From Acidimicrobiaceae bacterium (GTDB lineage Bacteria > Actinomycetota > Acidimicrobiia > Acidimicrobiales > RAAP-2), in the NCBI GenBank assembly GCA_027315445.1, contig DAHUYA010000140.1:1-33054 (forward strand): a DNA stretch of 33,054 bases. Reading direction: 5' to 3'. The position numbers and the translations under genes are program-made. Shown in pieces: positions 8,674 through 17,760 of the stretch. Every line of letters begins with the position of its first letter. Position 1 is the stretch's first letter. The notes below the pieces were generated by a model that was not told where the DNA came from, made no database searches, and saw only the letters and a list, made by a program, of their open reading frames with translations.

Positions 8674-10263
8674 TCAGCCTGGGGCGGGCGCCGCCGCGGC
8701 GGCGGCCGTCGCCACGTCCGTCGGGTACGTGCGCAACCCGCGGAAGAGGAAGTAGGCGCTGGCCGCCAGGGGGAGCAGCATGATCAGGAAGGTGTCCTGG
8801 AGGCCCACGCTGTCGGACACGAACCCGAACAGCAACGGAGCCACCGACTGGGCAAGCGTTCGCAGGAAGGTGCGGATGCCCTCGGCCCGCCCCCAGAGCC
8901 CGGGCGGCATGATGTCGAGACGAGCGGCGTCGATCGGGGGGTTCTGAGCCGACAGGGCCGCCGCGGCGACGATCACGTAGGGCAGTGCGGTCACCATGCT
9001 GCTCGTGAGCAACGCGGGGATGAAGAGGAGCACCGTGGCCGCCGCCGTCACGGCCGCCACCATGACCCGTGCGTTCAACCGTCCCCGCCGCAACCAGGAG
9101 TCGCTGAGGGGGCCGGCCAGCCCCACACCGAGCACGGCGCCGCCGCCGATCGCCAGCATCAGGAGGTTGGCCAGTGCCGCGGTCACGTGGTAATGGCCCC
9201 GGACGAACTCCACCCCGAAGGTCTGGACGCCGGCCAGGAAGTAGTAGCCGCAGGCGCTGGCCAGGATGAGCACCACGTTCGTCTTCACGTCGAGCACGTA
9301 GCGGGTGGCGGCCACCAGCCCGAGGTGGCCCCGCCGGGCCCGGCGGACCAGCTGCGGGTCGGGGCGGATCCCCCGGTCGGACGCCAAGCGCTGGGCGTCG
9401 GTGGTCTGGGACCCCTGGCTGGTCGATCCGGCCACGTGGACGGTCTCTTCGGGGGTGGGCCGGCCCGGGCGATCCGTCGCCGCCTCGTCGACCTTCACCC
9501 ACCGGATGACCGTGCCCGGCGCGGGCGCCTCCTGCCCGTTGGTGCCGGGCGCTGCCGGCCACGGCGCCTCGGGCGCCAGGGCGCCGGACCCGCCGCGCAC
9601 CGGCTCGGGCAGCCGGAACAACGCCACCGCCAGGGGAAAGGCGACCAGGGCCAGCATCACGAACGCGGCCTGCCACGAGATCGCCGCCACGTCGCCGGTG
9701 AAGGTGAACCCGACGCCGGCGCCGAGCAGCTCCCCGGTGAGGATGTAGCTGTAGATCTTCCCCCGCTCGTCGCCGGGGAAGTAGTCCCCGACGAGCGAGG
9801 CCACCACCGGACCGGCTGCCGCGGTGACCAAGCCCAGCCAGAGCCGCCAGAAGAGCAGCCCGCCGAAGGTCCCGGCGGTGGCGCTGAGCAGCATGGCGAC
9901 GCCCCAGAAGATGACCACCACCCCGAGCGTCCGGGTGCGCCGGACGCGGTCGGCCAGCATGCCGAAGGGAATCGAGCCGACCGCCCCCACCAGGGAGGTG
10001 ACGGCAACCAGCAGCCCGATGTCCCCGTTGCTGATGTGGAGGCTCTGGCGGAGAGCCGTGGCCGACGCACCGACCGTGGCCGCGTCCGCGCTGGCGAGGG
10101 CCAGCACGGAGGCCAACACGACGATGACCCGTGCCCTGGTCGGGCCGCCGAAGACGACGGTCAACCGCGTCCGCCCGGAGCGGGCGGCCCGCGAGGCCGA
10201 CCTGGTGGCCCAGCGCAAGGCGGGGTGCGCCGGCTTGCCCCGTACGCTTCGGCCGGCGCTCAC
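8674..10263 (-). CDS. MFS transporter
   Basis: Twelve-TM-like hydrophobic pattern; SLVGAVGSIPFGMLADRVRRTRTLG motif; GTG at 10263 preceded by a -10-like TACGCT. Confidence 0.85.
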   Translation of the reverse strand: MSAGRSVRGKPAHPALRWATRSASRAARSGRTRLTVVFGGPTRARVIVVLASVLALASADAATVGASATALRQSLHISNGDIGLLVAVTSLVGAVGSIPFGMLADRVRRTRTLGVVVIFWGVAMLLSATAGTFGGLLFWRLWLGLVTAAAGPVVASLVGDYFPGDERGKIYSYILTGELLGAGVGFTFTGDVAAISWQAAFVMLALVAFPLAVALFRLPEPVRGGSGALAPEAPWPAAPGTNGQEAPAPGTVIRWVKVDEAATDRPGRPTPEETVHVAGSTSQGSQTTDAQRLASDRGIRPDPQLVRRARRGHLGLVAATRYVLDVKTNVVLILASACGYYFLAGVQTFGVEFVRGHYHVTAALANLLMLAIGGGAVLGVGLAGPLSDSWLRRGRLNARVMVAAVTAAATVLLFIPALLTSSMVTALPYVIVAAAALSAQNPPIDAARLDIMPPGLWGRAEGIRTFLRTLAQSVAPLLFGFVSDSVGLQDTFLIMLLPLAASAYFLFRGLRTYPTDVATAAAAAAPAPG

Positions 10264-10333
10264 CCGACAGAGCGTAGGCAGAAGCGACGGGTGGCCCAGT
10301 GCCGCCACCCGCCACGGACGGCCTCCCAACGGA

Positions 10334-10723
10334 CTAGGGGGCCGGGAGGTGGGCCTCCGCCTCGACCTCGACTTTCCAGCGGGGATCGAGCAATGCAGCC
10401 ACCACCACCATGGTGGCGGCAGGCCGGGCGGCGCCGAAGGCCTCCCGGTGGGCCACGCCGACCGCGTCGGCATCCGAGGGATCGGTCAGGTACATCCTGG
10501 TCCGGACCACGTCGGCCGGGGAGGCCCCGAGCTCGGCCAGGGCGGCGACCACGATCTCGAAGCACCGGCGGGCCTGGGTGCCGGCCTCGGGGGCGCAGGA
10601 GCCGTCCGGCCACACCGGCGCGGTGCCCGACACGTGGATCGTGTCGCCGCTGCGCACCGCCCTCGAGAACCCGATCCGCTCCTCGAAGGGAGAGCCCGAG
10701 CGCACCGCTCGCCGGTTCCCCAC
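10334..10723 (-). CDS. RidA/YjgF family protein
   Basis: RAVRSGDTIHVSGTAPV, VRTRMYLTDPSDADAVGVAHREAFGAARPAATMVVVAALLDPRWKVEVEAEA. Confidence 0.9.
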   Translation of the reverse strand: MGNRRAVRSGSPFEERIGFSRAVRSGDTIHVSGTAPVWPDGSCAPEAGTQARRCFEIVVAALAELGASPADVVRTRMYLTDPSDADAVGVAHREAFGAARPAATMVVVAALLDPRWKVEVEAEAHLPAP

Positions 10724-10785
10724 GGGTCCACCCTAGGGCAGCCGATGCCGGCACCCACCGGGCGCAGGGAGGACCGGCCTGAGGT

Positions 10786-11334
10786 TCACCGACTTCCGGC
10801 TGCTGGGGAGAGCCGACCCTGCTCCGCCGCCCGCTCGAGCACCAGCAGCCTGCCGACCCCTTCGGCCACCTTCGAGACCGGGCCGCTCGCCGTCTGCTGG
10901 TCGTTCGCACCCACCTGCTCACGGCATGCAGCCGCACCGGTCGACACGAGGCGGAGGTTCGCCAGCCAGGGTCGCCGCAGTGCGGCTGCCTGGGGGCCGC
11001 CTGCCTCGAGGGCGTACCGGGCCTCCACGCCGAGCGCGGCGCATGCCTCGGCGCCGGTGCCGCCCGTCCCCTGCGAGATCAAGGCCTGGTAGTCGGCGGT
11101 CAGGGCGGCCGTGGTGGCTGCCCCGACGGTCCGGGCCCAGCTCCGGACCCGGGCGGGCGTGGCCGTGGAGGTCGGCTCCGGCCCGTGTCCCGCTGGACGG
11201 CGCCGGTCGCCGCCGGCCAGCGTGACCGACAGCACCGCGACGGCCGTGGCCACGATCACCGCCGCCATCGTGACCATGGCAGCCTTCCAACCGGTGCTGC
11301 GGGGGGCCCGGTGCTTCCTATGGCGCGGCGGCAC
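10786..11334 (-). CDS. Hypothetical membrane-anchored/secreted protein
   Basis: Basic N-terminus followed by one TM segment (MVTMAAVIVATAVAVLSVTLAG) and an Ala-rich extracellular region. Confidence 0.55.
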   Translation of the reverse strand: MPPRHRKHRAPRSTGWKAAMVTMAAVIVATAVAVLSVTLAGGDRRRPAGHGPEPTSTATPARVRSWARTVGAATTAALTADYQALISQGTGGTGAEACAALGVEARYALEAGGPQAAALRRPWLANLRLVSTGAAACREQVGANDQQTASGPVSKVAEGVGRLLVLERAAEQGRLSPAAGSR

Positions 11335-11416
11335 TTGCCACCTGGCTGCTCGTCGGCACCTCCCGATCCTGCCACCTGCCGCTTCTCCGGCGGCGAGCAG
11401 GGCGCCGCGGACGAGC

Positions 11417-12397
11417 TCAGCGGTGGACGGGGGACATGTCGGGGTACCGGTCGCCGGCGGCCGCCCCCGGGGGGAAGACCTCGTCGAGCTGCTGCAGCTC
11501 GTCGTCGGAGAGCGCGATCCCGTCGGCCGCCACGTTCACCTCGAGGTAGCGCCGGCGCTTGGTCCCCGGGATCGGCACCACGTCACCGCCCCGTGACAGT
11601 ACCCAGGCGAGCGCCACCTGCGAGGGGGTCAACCCTCTGGCCGCGGCCAGGTCGCAGACCTTGTCCACCAACCGGAGGTTCTTGGCGAGGTTCTCACCGA
11701 CGAAGCGCGGGTTGCGCCGGCGGACGTCGTCGGGCGCCAGGTCCTCGACCGAGCGGACGGAACCCGAGAGGATGCCGCGTCCGAGGGGGGAGTAGGCGAC
11801 GAAGCCGATGCCGAGCTCACGCACGGTCTCGAGGATGCCGTTGGTCTCCGGATCGCGCGTCCACAGCGACCACTCGGTCTGCAGGGCCGTGATCGGGTGG
11901 ACGGCGTGGGCCCGGCGGATGGTCTCGGGCGCCGCCTCGGACAGCCCGAGGTAACGGACCTTGCCCGCCTCGACCAGCTCCGACATGGCGCCGACGGTCT
12001 CCTCGATCGGGGTGTCGGGATCCACCCGGTGCTGGTAGTACAGATCGATGTGGTCGACCCGCAGCCGCTGGAGGGAGGCGTCGCAGGCCCGGCGCACGTA
12101 CTCCGGACGGCCGTTGACCCCCACCCGCGAGCCGTCGGGCCGCCGCTCGTTGCCGAACTTGGTGGCCAGCACCACCTCGTCACGGCGGCCGGCGATGGCC
12201 CGGCCCACCAGTTGCTCGTTGGTGAACGGGCCGTACATGTCGGCGGTGTCGAGGAAGTCCACCCCGCGTTCGAGGGCCAGGTGGATGACGGCGATCGACT
12301 CCTCGTCGTCTCCGGTCCCGTAGAACTCGGACATGCCCATGCAACCGAGGCCCTGCGCCGAGACGACCAGCTCCTTGCCGAGAGTCCGAGTCCGCAT
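11417..12397 (-). CDS. Aldo/keto reductase
   Basis: [77 protein letters not shown] at 12397 preferred over GTG at 12403. Confidence 0.93.
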   Translation of the reverse strand: MRTRTLGKELVVSAQGLGCMGMSEFYGTGDDEESIAVIHLALERGVDFLDTADMYGPFTNEQLVGRAIAGRRDEVVLATKFGNERRPDGSRVGVNGRPEYVRRACDASLQRLRVDHIDLYYQHRVDPDTPIEETVGAMSELVEAGKVRYLGLSEAAPETIRRAHAVHPITALQTEWSLWTRDPETNGILETVRELGIGFVAYSPLGRGILSGSVRSVEDLAPDDVRRRNPRFVGENLAKNLRLVDKVCDLAAARGLTPSQVALAWVLSRGGDVVPIPGTKRRRYLEVNVAADGIALSDDELQQLDEVFPPGAAAGDRYPDMSPVHR

Positions 12398-12525
12398 GGC
12401 CACGTTCTACCCGCCTGTGGGCCGGTCGGCCCCACCGGCCACGGCGCCCGAGGTGGCATGCTGTTCGGCCGGCTGCCGGCCGTAGCGGTCGACCGGCTGA
12501 GAGCAGCGCGACGGGAGGTCCGGCG

Positions 12526-14826
12526 GTGGCAGGGACGGAGTTCGGGGGGCGCATCGGCCGCGACTGGAGAGACTCGGAGCCGTGGTGGCCGCCCGTGCCC
12601 CGCCCCCCGGCGGGGGCCCCGAACGTGCTGCTCGTCGTGCTCGACGACGTGGGTTTCGCCCAGCTCGGCTGCTACGGCTCGGACATCGCCACCCCCGAGA
12701 TCGACCGGTTGGCGGCCGGCGGGGTCCGGCTGGCGAACTTCCACACCACGGCCCTCTGCTCGCCGACCCGCGCCTGCCTGCTGACCGGCCGCAACCACCA
12801 TCGCAACGGGATGGGCAGGGTGTCCGACCTGGCGATCGGGTTCCCCGGTTACTGGGGCAGGCCCCCGCGCGAGAACGGCTTCCTCTCCGAGGTGCTGGGG
12901 GACCGCGGCTACGCCAGCTACGCGGTGGGGAAGTGGCATCTCACGCCGGACGACGAGACCCACATGGCGGCCCCGCGGTCGAGCTGGCCGCTCGGGCGCG
13001 GCTTCGATCGCTGGTACGGCTTCCATGGTGGGGAGACCCACCAGTTCGTGCCCGCCCTGTACCACGACAACCACTCGGTCCGACCGCCGGCCGCGATCGA
13101 CGAGGGCTACCACCTCACCGAGGACCTGGTCGACCGAGCCATCGAGTTCCTCGGCGACCTCCGGGCGGTCGACGCCGGCCAGCCGTTCTTCCTCTACCTG
13201 GCCACCGGCGCCTGCCACTCCCCGCACCAGGCCCCGCGGGCGTGGATCGAGCGCTACCGGGGCCGGTTCGACGACGGTTGGGACACGTGGCGCGAGCGGA
13301 CGTTCGCCCGCCAGCTCGACCAGGGGGTCGTCCCCCCGGGGACCGTGCTGTCGCCGCGACCCCCTTGGGTGCGCGCCTGGGAGGACCTGGGTGAGGCCGA
13401 ACGGTCGCTGGCCGCCCGGTTCATGGAGTGCTTCGCCGGGTTCCTCTCCCACACCGACGACCAGATCGGCCGCCTCCTGTCGTTCGTCGACGACCTGGGC
13501 GAGTCGGACCGCACCCTCGTCCTGCTCGTGTCGGACAACGGCGCCAGCGCCGAAGGCGGGTCCGAGGGGTCGATCAACGACGTCCGGCTCTCCAACCTCG
13601 ACCCGGCGGGTCTGGACGAGATGCACGCCCGCCTCGACCAGATCGGCGGCCCGCTCACCCACAACAACTACCCGTGGGGCTGGACCATGGCCGGGAACAC
13701 CCCGTTCAAGCGGTGGAAGCGTGAGGTCCACGAGGGCGGAGTCGCCGACCCGTGCATCGTCCGCTGGCCGGCCGGCGATCTCGAGGCCGGCTCGATCCGA
13801 CATCAGTTCGCCCACGCCGTGGACCTGATGCCCACCGTCCTCGAGCTGGCCGGGGTGGCAGCCCCCGACGAGATCGGCTCGGTGGCGCAGTCGCCGCTCG
13901 ACGGCACCAGCTTCGCCTACCTGCTCGGCCCCGGGGGCGGGATGGCACCCGGGCGCCACGAGACGCAGCACTTCGAGATGTTCGGCTCGCGCGCCATCTA
14001 CCACGAGGGTTGGAAGGCGGTGACGTTCCACCCGGTCGGGCCGCTCTACGACGACGGCCTCGATCCCAACGCGCCGTTCGACGACGACGTGTGGGAGCTC
14101 TACCACGTGGCCGAGGATCTGTCCGAGACCCGCGACCTGGCGGCGGAGGAACCCGACCGGCTGGCCGCCATGGTCGACCTGTGGTGGGACGAGGCGGCCC
14201 GCAACCAGGTGCTGCCGCTCGACAACCGGGTCTTGTGGACCCTCGCCCATCCCAAGCCCGACCACCGGACCCCGAGGGACCGCCACCGCTACTTCCCCGG
14301 GGGCGCCCAGGTGCCCGAGGCGGTGGCGGTGAACGTGCGCAACCGCTCCCACGCGCTCCTCGTCCGGTTCGAGGTGCCGGGCGGGGTGGTCCCCGAGGGT
14401 GTCCTGCTGGCACTGGGCTCGGCCCTTGGCGGTTGGTCGTTGCAGTTTCTGGAGGGCCGGCCGCGTTACGTGCACAACCTCTACGGCAAGGAGCACCACG
14501 TGGTGGCCTCCGAGGAGCCCGTCGGGCCGGGCCCCCACCTTCTCGAGTACGCCTTCACCAAGGACGAAGGCCTCGGGGGGGACGCCGAGCTGCGCTGCGA
14601 CGGGGTCGTGGTGGCCCGGGGGGTGATCCCCCGGTTCACCCCGTCCGGCTTCAACGGGGTGGGGGCGGGGCTCACCTGCGGCTACGAGTGGGGACCGGCC
14701 GTGGGTGCGGGCTATCGGGCGCCATTCCCGTTCAACGGGAGGATCCTCGAGGCGGTGGTGGAGACGAGAGGTCCGGTGGTGCGGGACCCCCTGGCCGAGC
14801 TGGCGGCCATCCTGGCCGAGCAGTAG
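12526..14826 (+). CDS. Arylsulfatase (type I, Cys-type)
   Basis: APNVLLVVLDDVGFAQLGCYG; sulfatase signature CSPTRACLLTGRNHHRNGM; VGKWHLTP; GGSEGSINDVRL; GTG start with GGGAGG upstream. Confidence 0.93.
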   Translation: MAGTEFGGRIGRDWRDSEPWWPPVPRPPAGAPNVLLVVLDDVGFAQLGCYGSDIATPEIDRLAAGGVRLANFHTTALCSPTRACLLTGRNHHRNGMGRVSDLAIGFPGYWGRPPRENGFLSEVLGDRGYASYAVGKWHLTPDDETHMAAPRSSWPLGRGFDRWYGFHGGETHQFVPALYHDNHSVRPPAAIDEGYHLTEDLVDRAIEFLGDLRAVDAGQPFFLYLATGACHSPHQAPRAWIERYRGRFDDGWDTWRERTFARQLDQGVVPPGTVLSPRPPWVRAWEDLGEAERSLAARFMECFAGFLSHTDDQIGRLLSFVDDLGESDRTLVLLVSDNGASAEGGSEGSINDVRLSNLDPAGLDEMHARLDQIGGPLTHNNYPWGWTMAGNTPFKRWKREVHEGGVADPCIVRWPAGDLEAGSIRHQFAHAVDLMPTVLELAGVAAPDEIGSVAQSPLDGTSFAYLLGPGGGMAPGRHETQHFEMFGSRAIYHEGWKAVTFHPVGPLYDDGLDPNAPFDDDVWELYHVAEDLSETRDLAAEEPDRLAAMVDLWWDEAARNQVLPLDNRVLWTLAHPKPDHRTPRDRHRYFPGGAQVPEAVAVNVRNRSHALLVRFEVPGGVVPEGVLLALGSALGGWSLQFLEGRPRYVHNLYGKEHHVVASEEPVGPGPHLLEYAFTKDEGLGGDAELRCDGVVVARGVIPRFTPSGFNGVGAGLTCGYEWGPAVGAGYRAPFPFNGRILEAVVETRGPVVRDPLAELAAILAEQ

Positions 14827-16420
14827 CGACCGCGCGCCCGCCGGCCGCGACGACGGCGCCCGCCGACACCTCGGCACCCTTCTGGCCGGCGGCGCCAGTA
14901 CGGCGCACCCATGCGAGAGCCAGCGCGGCCGACGCCAGCACGCTGGCCAGCAGCAGTGCCCCGCCGGCCGCCCCGCCGTACAGGAGCGTGTCGAGCAGAT
15001 GGCGGACCGAACCGGCGCCCACCAGGCTGCCGGCCACGGTGAGGCCGGCCACCAGCCGGCGGAGCGGGCCGTGGGCCACCGCCGCCAACACGACGAGGCC
15101 CCAGGTGAGGTACCACGCCCACAGGATCGGGCTGAGGAGCGCCAGCGCCAGCAGCGCCAGGCCGAGCGAGCGCACGGTGCCCCGCTCGGTCGAACGCCAC
15201 AGCAACCATCCGCCGGCCAGGGCCGCCCCTGCCAGGCCCACCGCTCCGACAACACCGCGCACCTCGGAGAGCACCAGGGGGACCGCCACGAGGTGCCCTG
15301 CGCCGGTCACCAGCTTGGCCACCGTGTCCACCGGGGTGACGCCGGTGGACACCTTCCCGGGCGCGCCGACCGTCCGGACCCAGCCCCAACCCACGCCGCT
15401 CAGCCAGGAGAGCACGCCCAGGGTGGCGCCGGCGATCCCGGTGGCGGCCAGGACGCCGCCGGCCCGCCGCAGGACACCGCCTCGTCGGGACCACGCCCAC
15501 CCCAGGAAGACGACGGCGAGGAGCGCCGGCGCCTTCACACCGCCGGCCAGCGCGCACAGGGCGATCCCCGGGCCCGGGCCCACCCGCTGGGCGACCGCCA
15601 AGCCGGCGACGAGCAGGCCGACCATGAGGGCATCGTTGTGCCCGCCGCCGAGGAGGGTGGTGAGCACGAGGGGGCTCCCCACCCCGAAGAGCACCGCCTG
15701 GGCCGGATCCCTGCCGGCCGCCCGAGCCAGGGTCGGCAGCCCGGCCGCGGCCAGGAGCACCCCGGCAACGGCCAGCAGCCGGAGCAGCACCAGGGCGGGC
15801 AGGGCGTGATGCCCGACAAGCTGGGCGGTCAGGCCGTCGAGCTAGAGAAAGGTCGGGCCGTAGGGGGAAGGGGTGTTGGCCCACAGCGGGCCGGCCAGCA
15901 CGTTGAAGGGCGTGTACCCCAGCACTCCGGTGCCGTAGAGGTAGGGGTCGAGGTGGTGGCTGACCATCTCCCCCTGGCCGGCGTAGCTGAAGAGGTCTCG
16001 GCTGAACAGCGGCGGGCCCAAGAGGAAGGGCAGCGCCCAGAGGAAGGCCACCAGCAGCACCCGGCGGACCTCGACCGTCCGGCGCCCGAGGGCCCGACAC
16101 GTGGCGATCCACAGCCAGCCCAGGACGGCCAGGCCCCCGTACACGGCGACGACGTCGGGCAGAGGCGCACGCCGGCCAGAGTGGGTGATCGACCCGAGCG
16201 GCCCGCCCGGCGTCCCGAAGTACCAGGCTCCGGGCAGGTGCGAGACGAAGGCGGTGCCGGACTGGGTGGCACCGGCGACCACCGTGCAGGCGGCCAGCAG
16301 CCCGAGCAGCGCCGGACGTCGGAGCGACACCGGCCCGTCTTCCTCCGGGACGAGCACCCACGGCTCCGTCCGTCCACCTCTCCGACCCGCGGGCCCGGTC
16401 CGGCCGAGGCGCGCCGCCAT
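14732..16420 (-). pseudogene. Polyprenol-phosphate-mannose-dependent glycosyltransferase (MptA/MptB-like), interrupted by an in-frame TAG at 15842-15844
   Basis: ORFs 15842..16585 and 14732..15790 share one frame; joined they read ...YGPTFL*LDGLTAQLVGHHALPALVLLRLLAVAG... with no other disruption; multi-TM GT-C-like sequence with LFSRDLFSYAGQGEM. Confidence 0.75.
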
Positions 16421-16428
16421 CGGTCCGG

Positions 16429-17124
16429 TCAGCCGCCGAGGCTGGCGCGCAGGTCGGCCACCGCGCCGCGAACCTCCTCGAGCTCGCGGCGCAGTACGGC
16501 GAGCTCGTCGCGGATGGCGGCCAGATCGGGGGCCGGCTCCCCCTGCGCCTGCATGCCGGGCGCCGGGGCGGGCGATCGGGCGCACGGCGGGTCGGGACCC
16601 GCCCCCGGCGTCGGCGCGGGGAGCACGGCCTCGTCGGCCAGCAACTGCCGCCAGCGGTCCTCCTTCTGGCCGGGCAAGCGGGGCACCCGCTCGGCCAGGG
16701 GCTCCACTCGTGCCGCCAGCATCGCGAGGTCGTGCTCGACCTGACCGAGGTCGTCGAAGCCGGCCATCCGCTCCGTCCGCGTGCGCAGCTCACCCACCGT
16801 CTGCGGCCCCCGCAGGAGGAGCACGGCGAGCAGGGCCAGCTGGCGGTCATCGAGCCCCATCGACTCGTCGGCCACGTGCCGGTAGCGCGTGACCGAGCGG
16901 CCGTGGGAGGGCAGCACGAAGCGGACCAGACGACGCCCCTTGAGCCGGTCGAGGGCGTCGGCGACGACCAGCTCCTCGTACTGGACGACGGGCTGCCGGT
17001 TGGAGGCCTGGTTGCAGGCGAGCACCAGGGCGTTGAGGGTGAGGGGGTACTGCTGGGGGGTCGTGAGCTGCTTCTCGATCAGGGACCCGAGGACGCGGGC
17101 CTCCTCGGCGCTGAGCTCGGGCAT
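16429..17124 (-). CDS. YceH (DUF480) family protein
   Basis: MPELSAEEARVLGSLIEKQLTTPQQYPLTLNALVLACNQASNRQPV; LLRGPQTVGELRTRTERM. Confidence 0.92.
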   Translation of the reverse strand: MPELSAEEARVLGSLIEKQLTTPQQYPLTLNALVLACNQASNRQPVVQYEELVVADALDRLKGRRLVRFVLPSHGRSVTRYRHVADESMGLDDRQLALLAVLLLRGPQTVGELRTRTERMAGFDDLGQVEHDLAMLAARVEPLAERVPRLPGQKEDRWRQLLADEAVLPAPTPGAGPDPPCARSPAPAPGMQAQGEPAPDLAAIRDELAVLRRELEEVRGAVADLRASLGG

Positions 17125-17256
17125 CGCAAGGAGCTTAGGACGGGCTGTCCCGGCCCCTTCCCCCCGGGGGCCCCGGACGCCGACGAACCGGGCGCCGACG
17201 AGGTCGTGGTGACCGGCGTCGGTACGGAGGCGGCCTCGAACGGGCAGAATCGTCGC

Positions 17257-17697
17257 ATGGCCGGTGAGCACGAGGTGCAGTTCACGCGGGGATCGCCCGA
17301 GACGGTGCTCCCGCCGCCCGAGCCGGAGGTGGCCGCCGCCCTGGCCTCGCTGAGGGAGTTGGCCCCCGCGCAGCGCCGTGAGGGCGCCCGGCAGCTGGCG
17401 GTCCGGTGGCCCGGGTGCCTCGACGCCTGGGCCGCTCTGGCCGAGCTGGCAGAAGACGAGGTGGACCGTTACGCCTACGCCCGGGTCGGCTATCACCGAG
17501 GCCTCGACGCGCTGCGCGCCGCCGGCTGGCGGGGGTCCGGGCTGGTGCGGTGGGAGCATCCGGAGAACCGGGGCTTCCTGCGCTCGCTGGCCGCCCTCGG
17601 GGCTGCTGCGGCCACCCTCGGCGAGGAGGACGAGGCGACCCGCTGCGCCCTGTTCCTCCGCCAGCTCGACCCGGGATGGGACCGCCGAGCGGACTGA
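17257..17697 (+). CDS. DUF3151 family protein
   Basis: YAYARVGYHRGLDALRAAGWRGSGLVRWEHPENRGFLRSLAALG, as I recall it typical of actinobacterial DUF3151. Confidence 0.8.
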   Translation: MAGEHEVQFTRGSPETVLPPPEPEVAAALASLRELAPAQRREGARQLAVRWPGCLDAWAALAELAEDEVDRYAYARVGYHRGLDALRAAGWRGSGLVRWEHPENRGFLRSLAALGAAAATLGEEDEATRCALFLRQLDPGWDRRAD

Positions 17698-17760
17698 GGG
17701 TCGCACTCAGCGCCCGGGCCCCCCTCGTCGTGCCGGGCCGGCGGGGACGCCGTTGGTCGA

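Noticed and set aside
7289-10315. 1008-aa minus-strand ORF fused to the XylF-like protein
   Set aside because: The N-terminal two-thirds is an out-of-frame reading of the MFS gene; the real binding protein starts at 8524 with its own signal peptide and RBS
11629-15255. 1208-aa minus-strand ORF opposite the sulfatase
   Set aside because: Shadow ORF of a clear plus-strand sulfatase and glycosyltransferase region in high-GC DNA; composition is Arg/Pro/His-rich with no recognisable domain except where it shifts into known genes
17694-17710. CTGAG-N7-CTCAG inverted repeat after DUF3151 as a terminator
   Set aside because: Stem only 5 bp with a 7-nt loop and no T-tract; not distinguishable from chance
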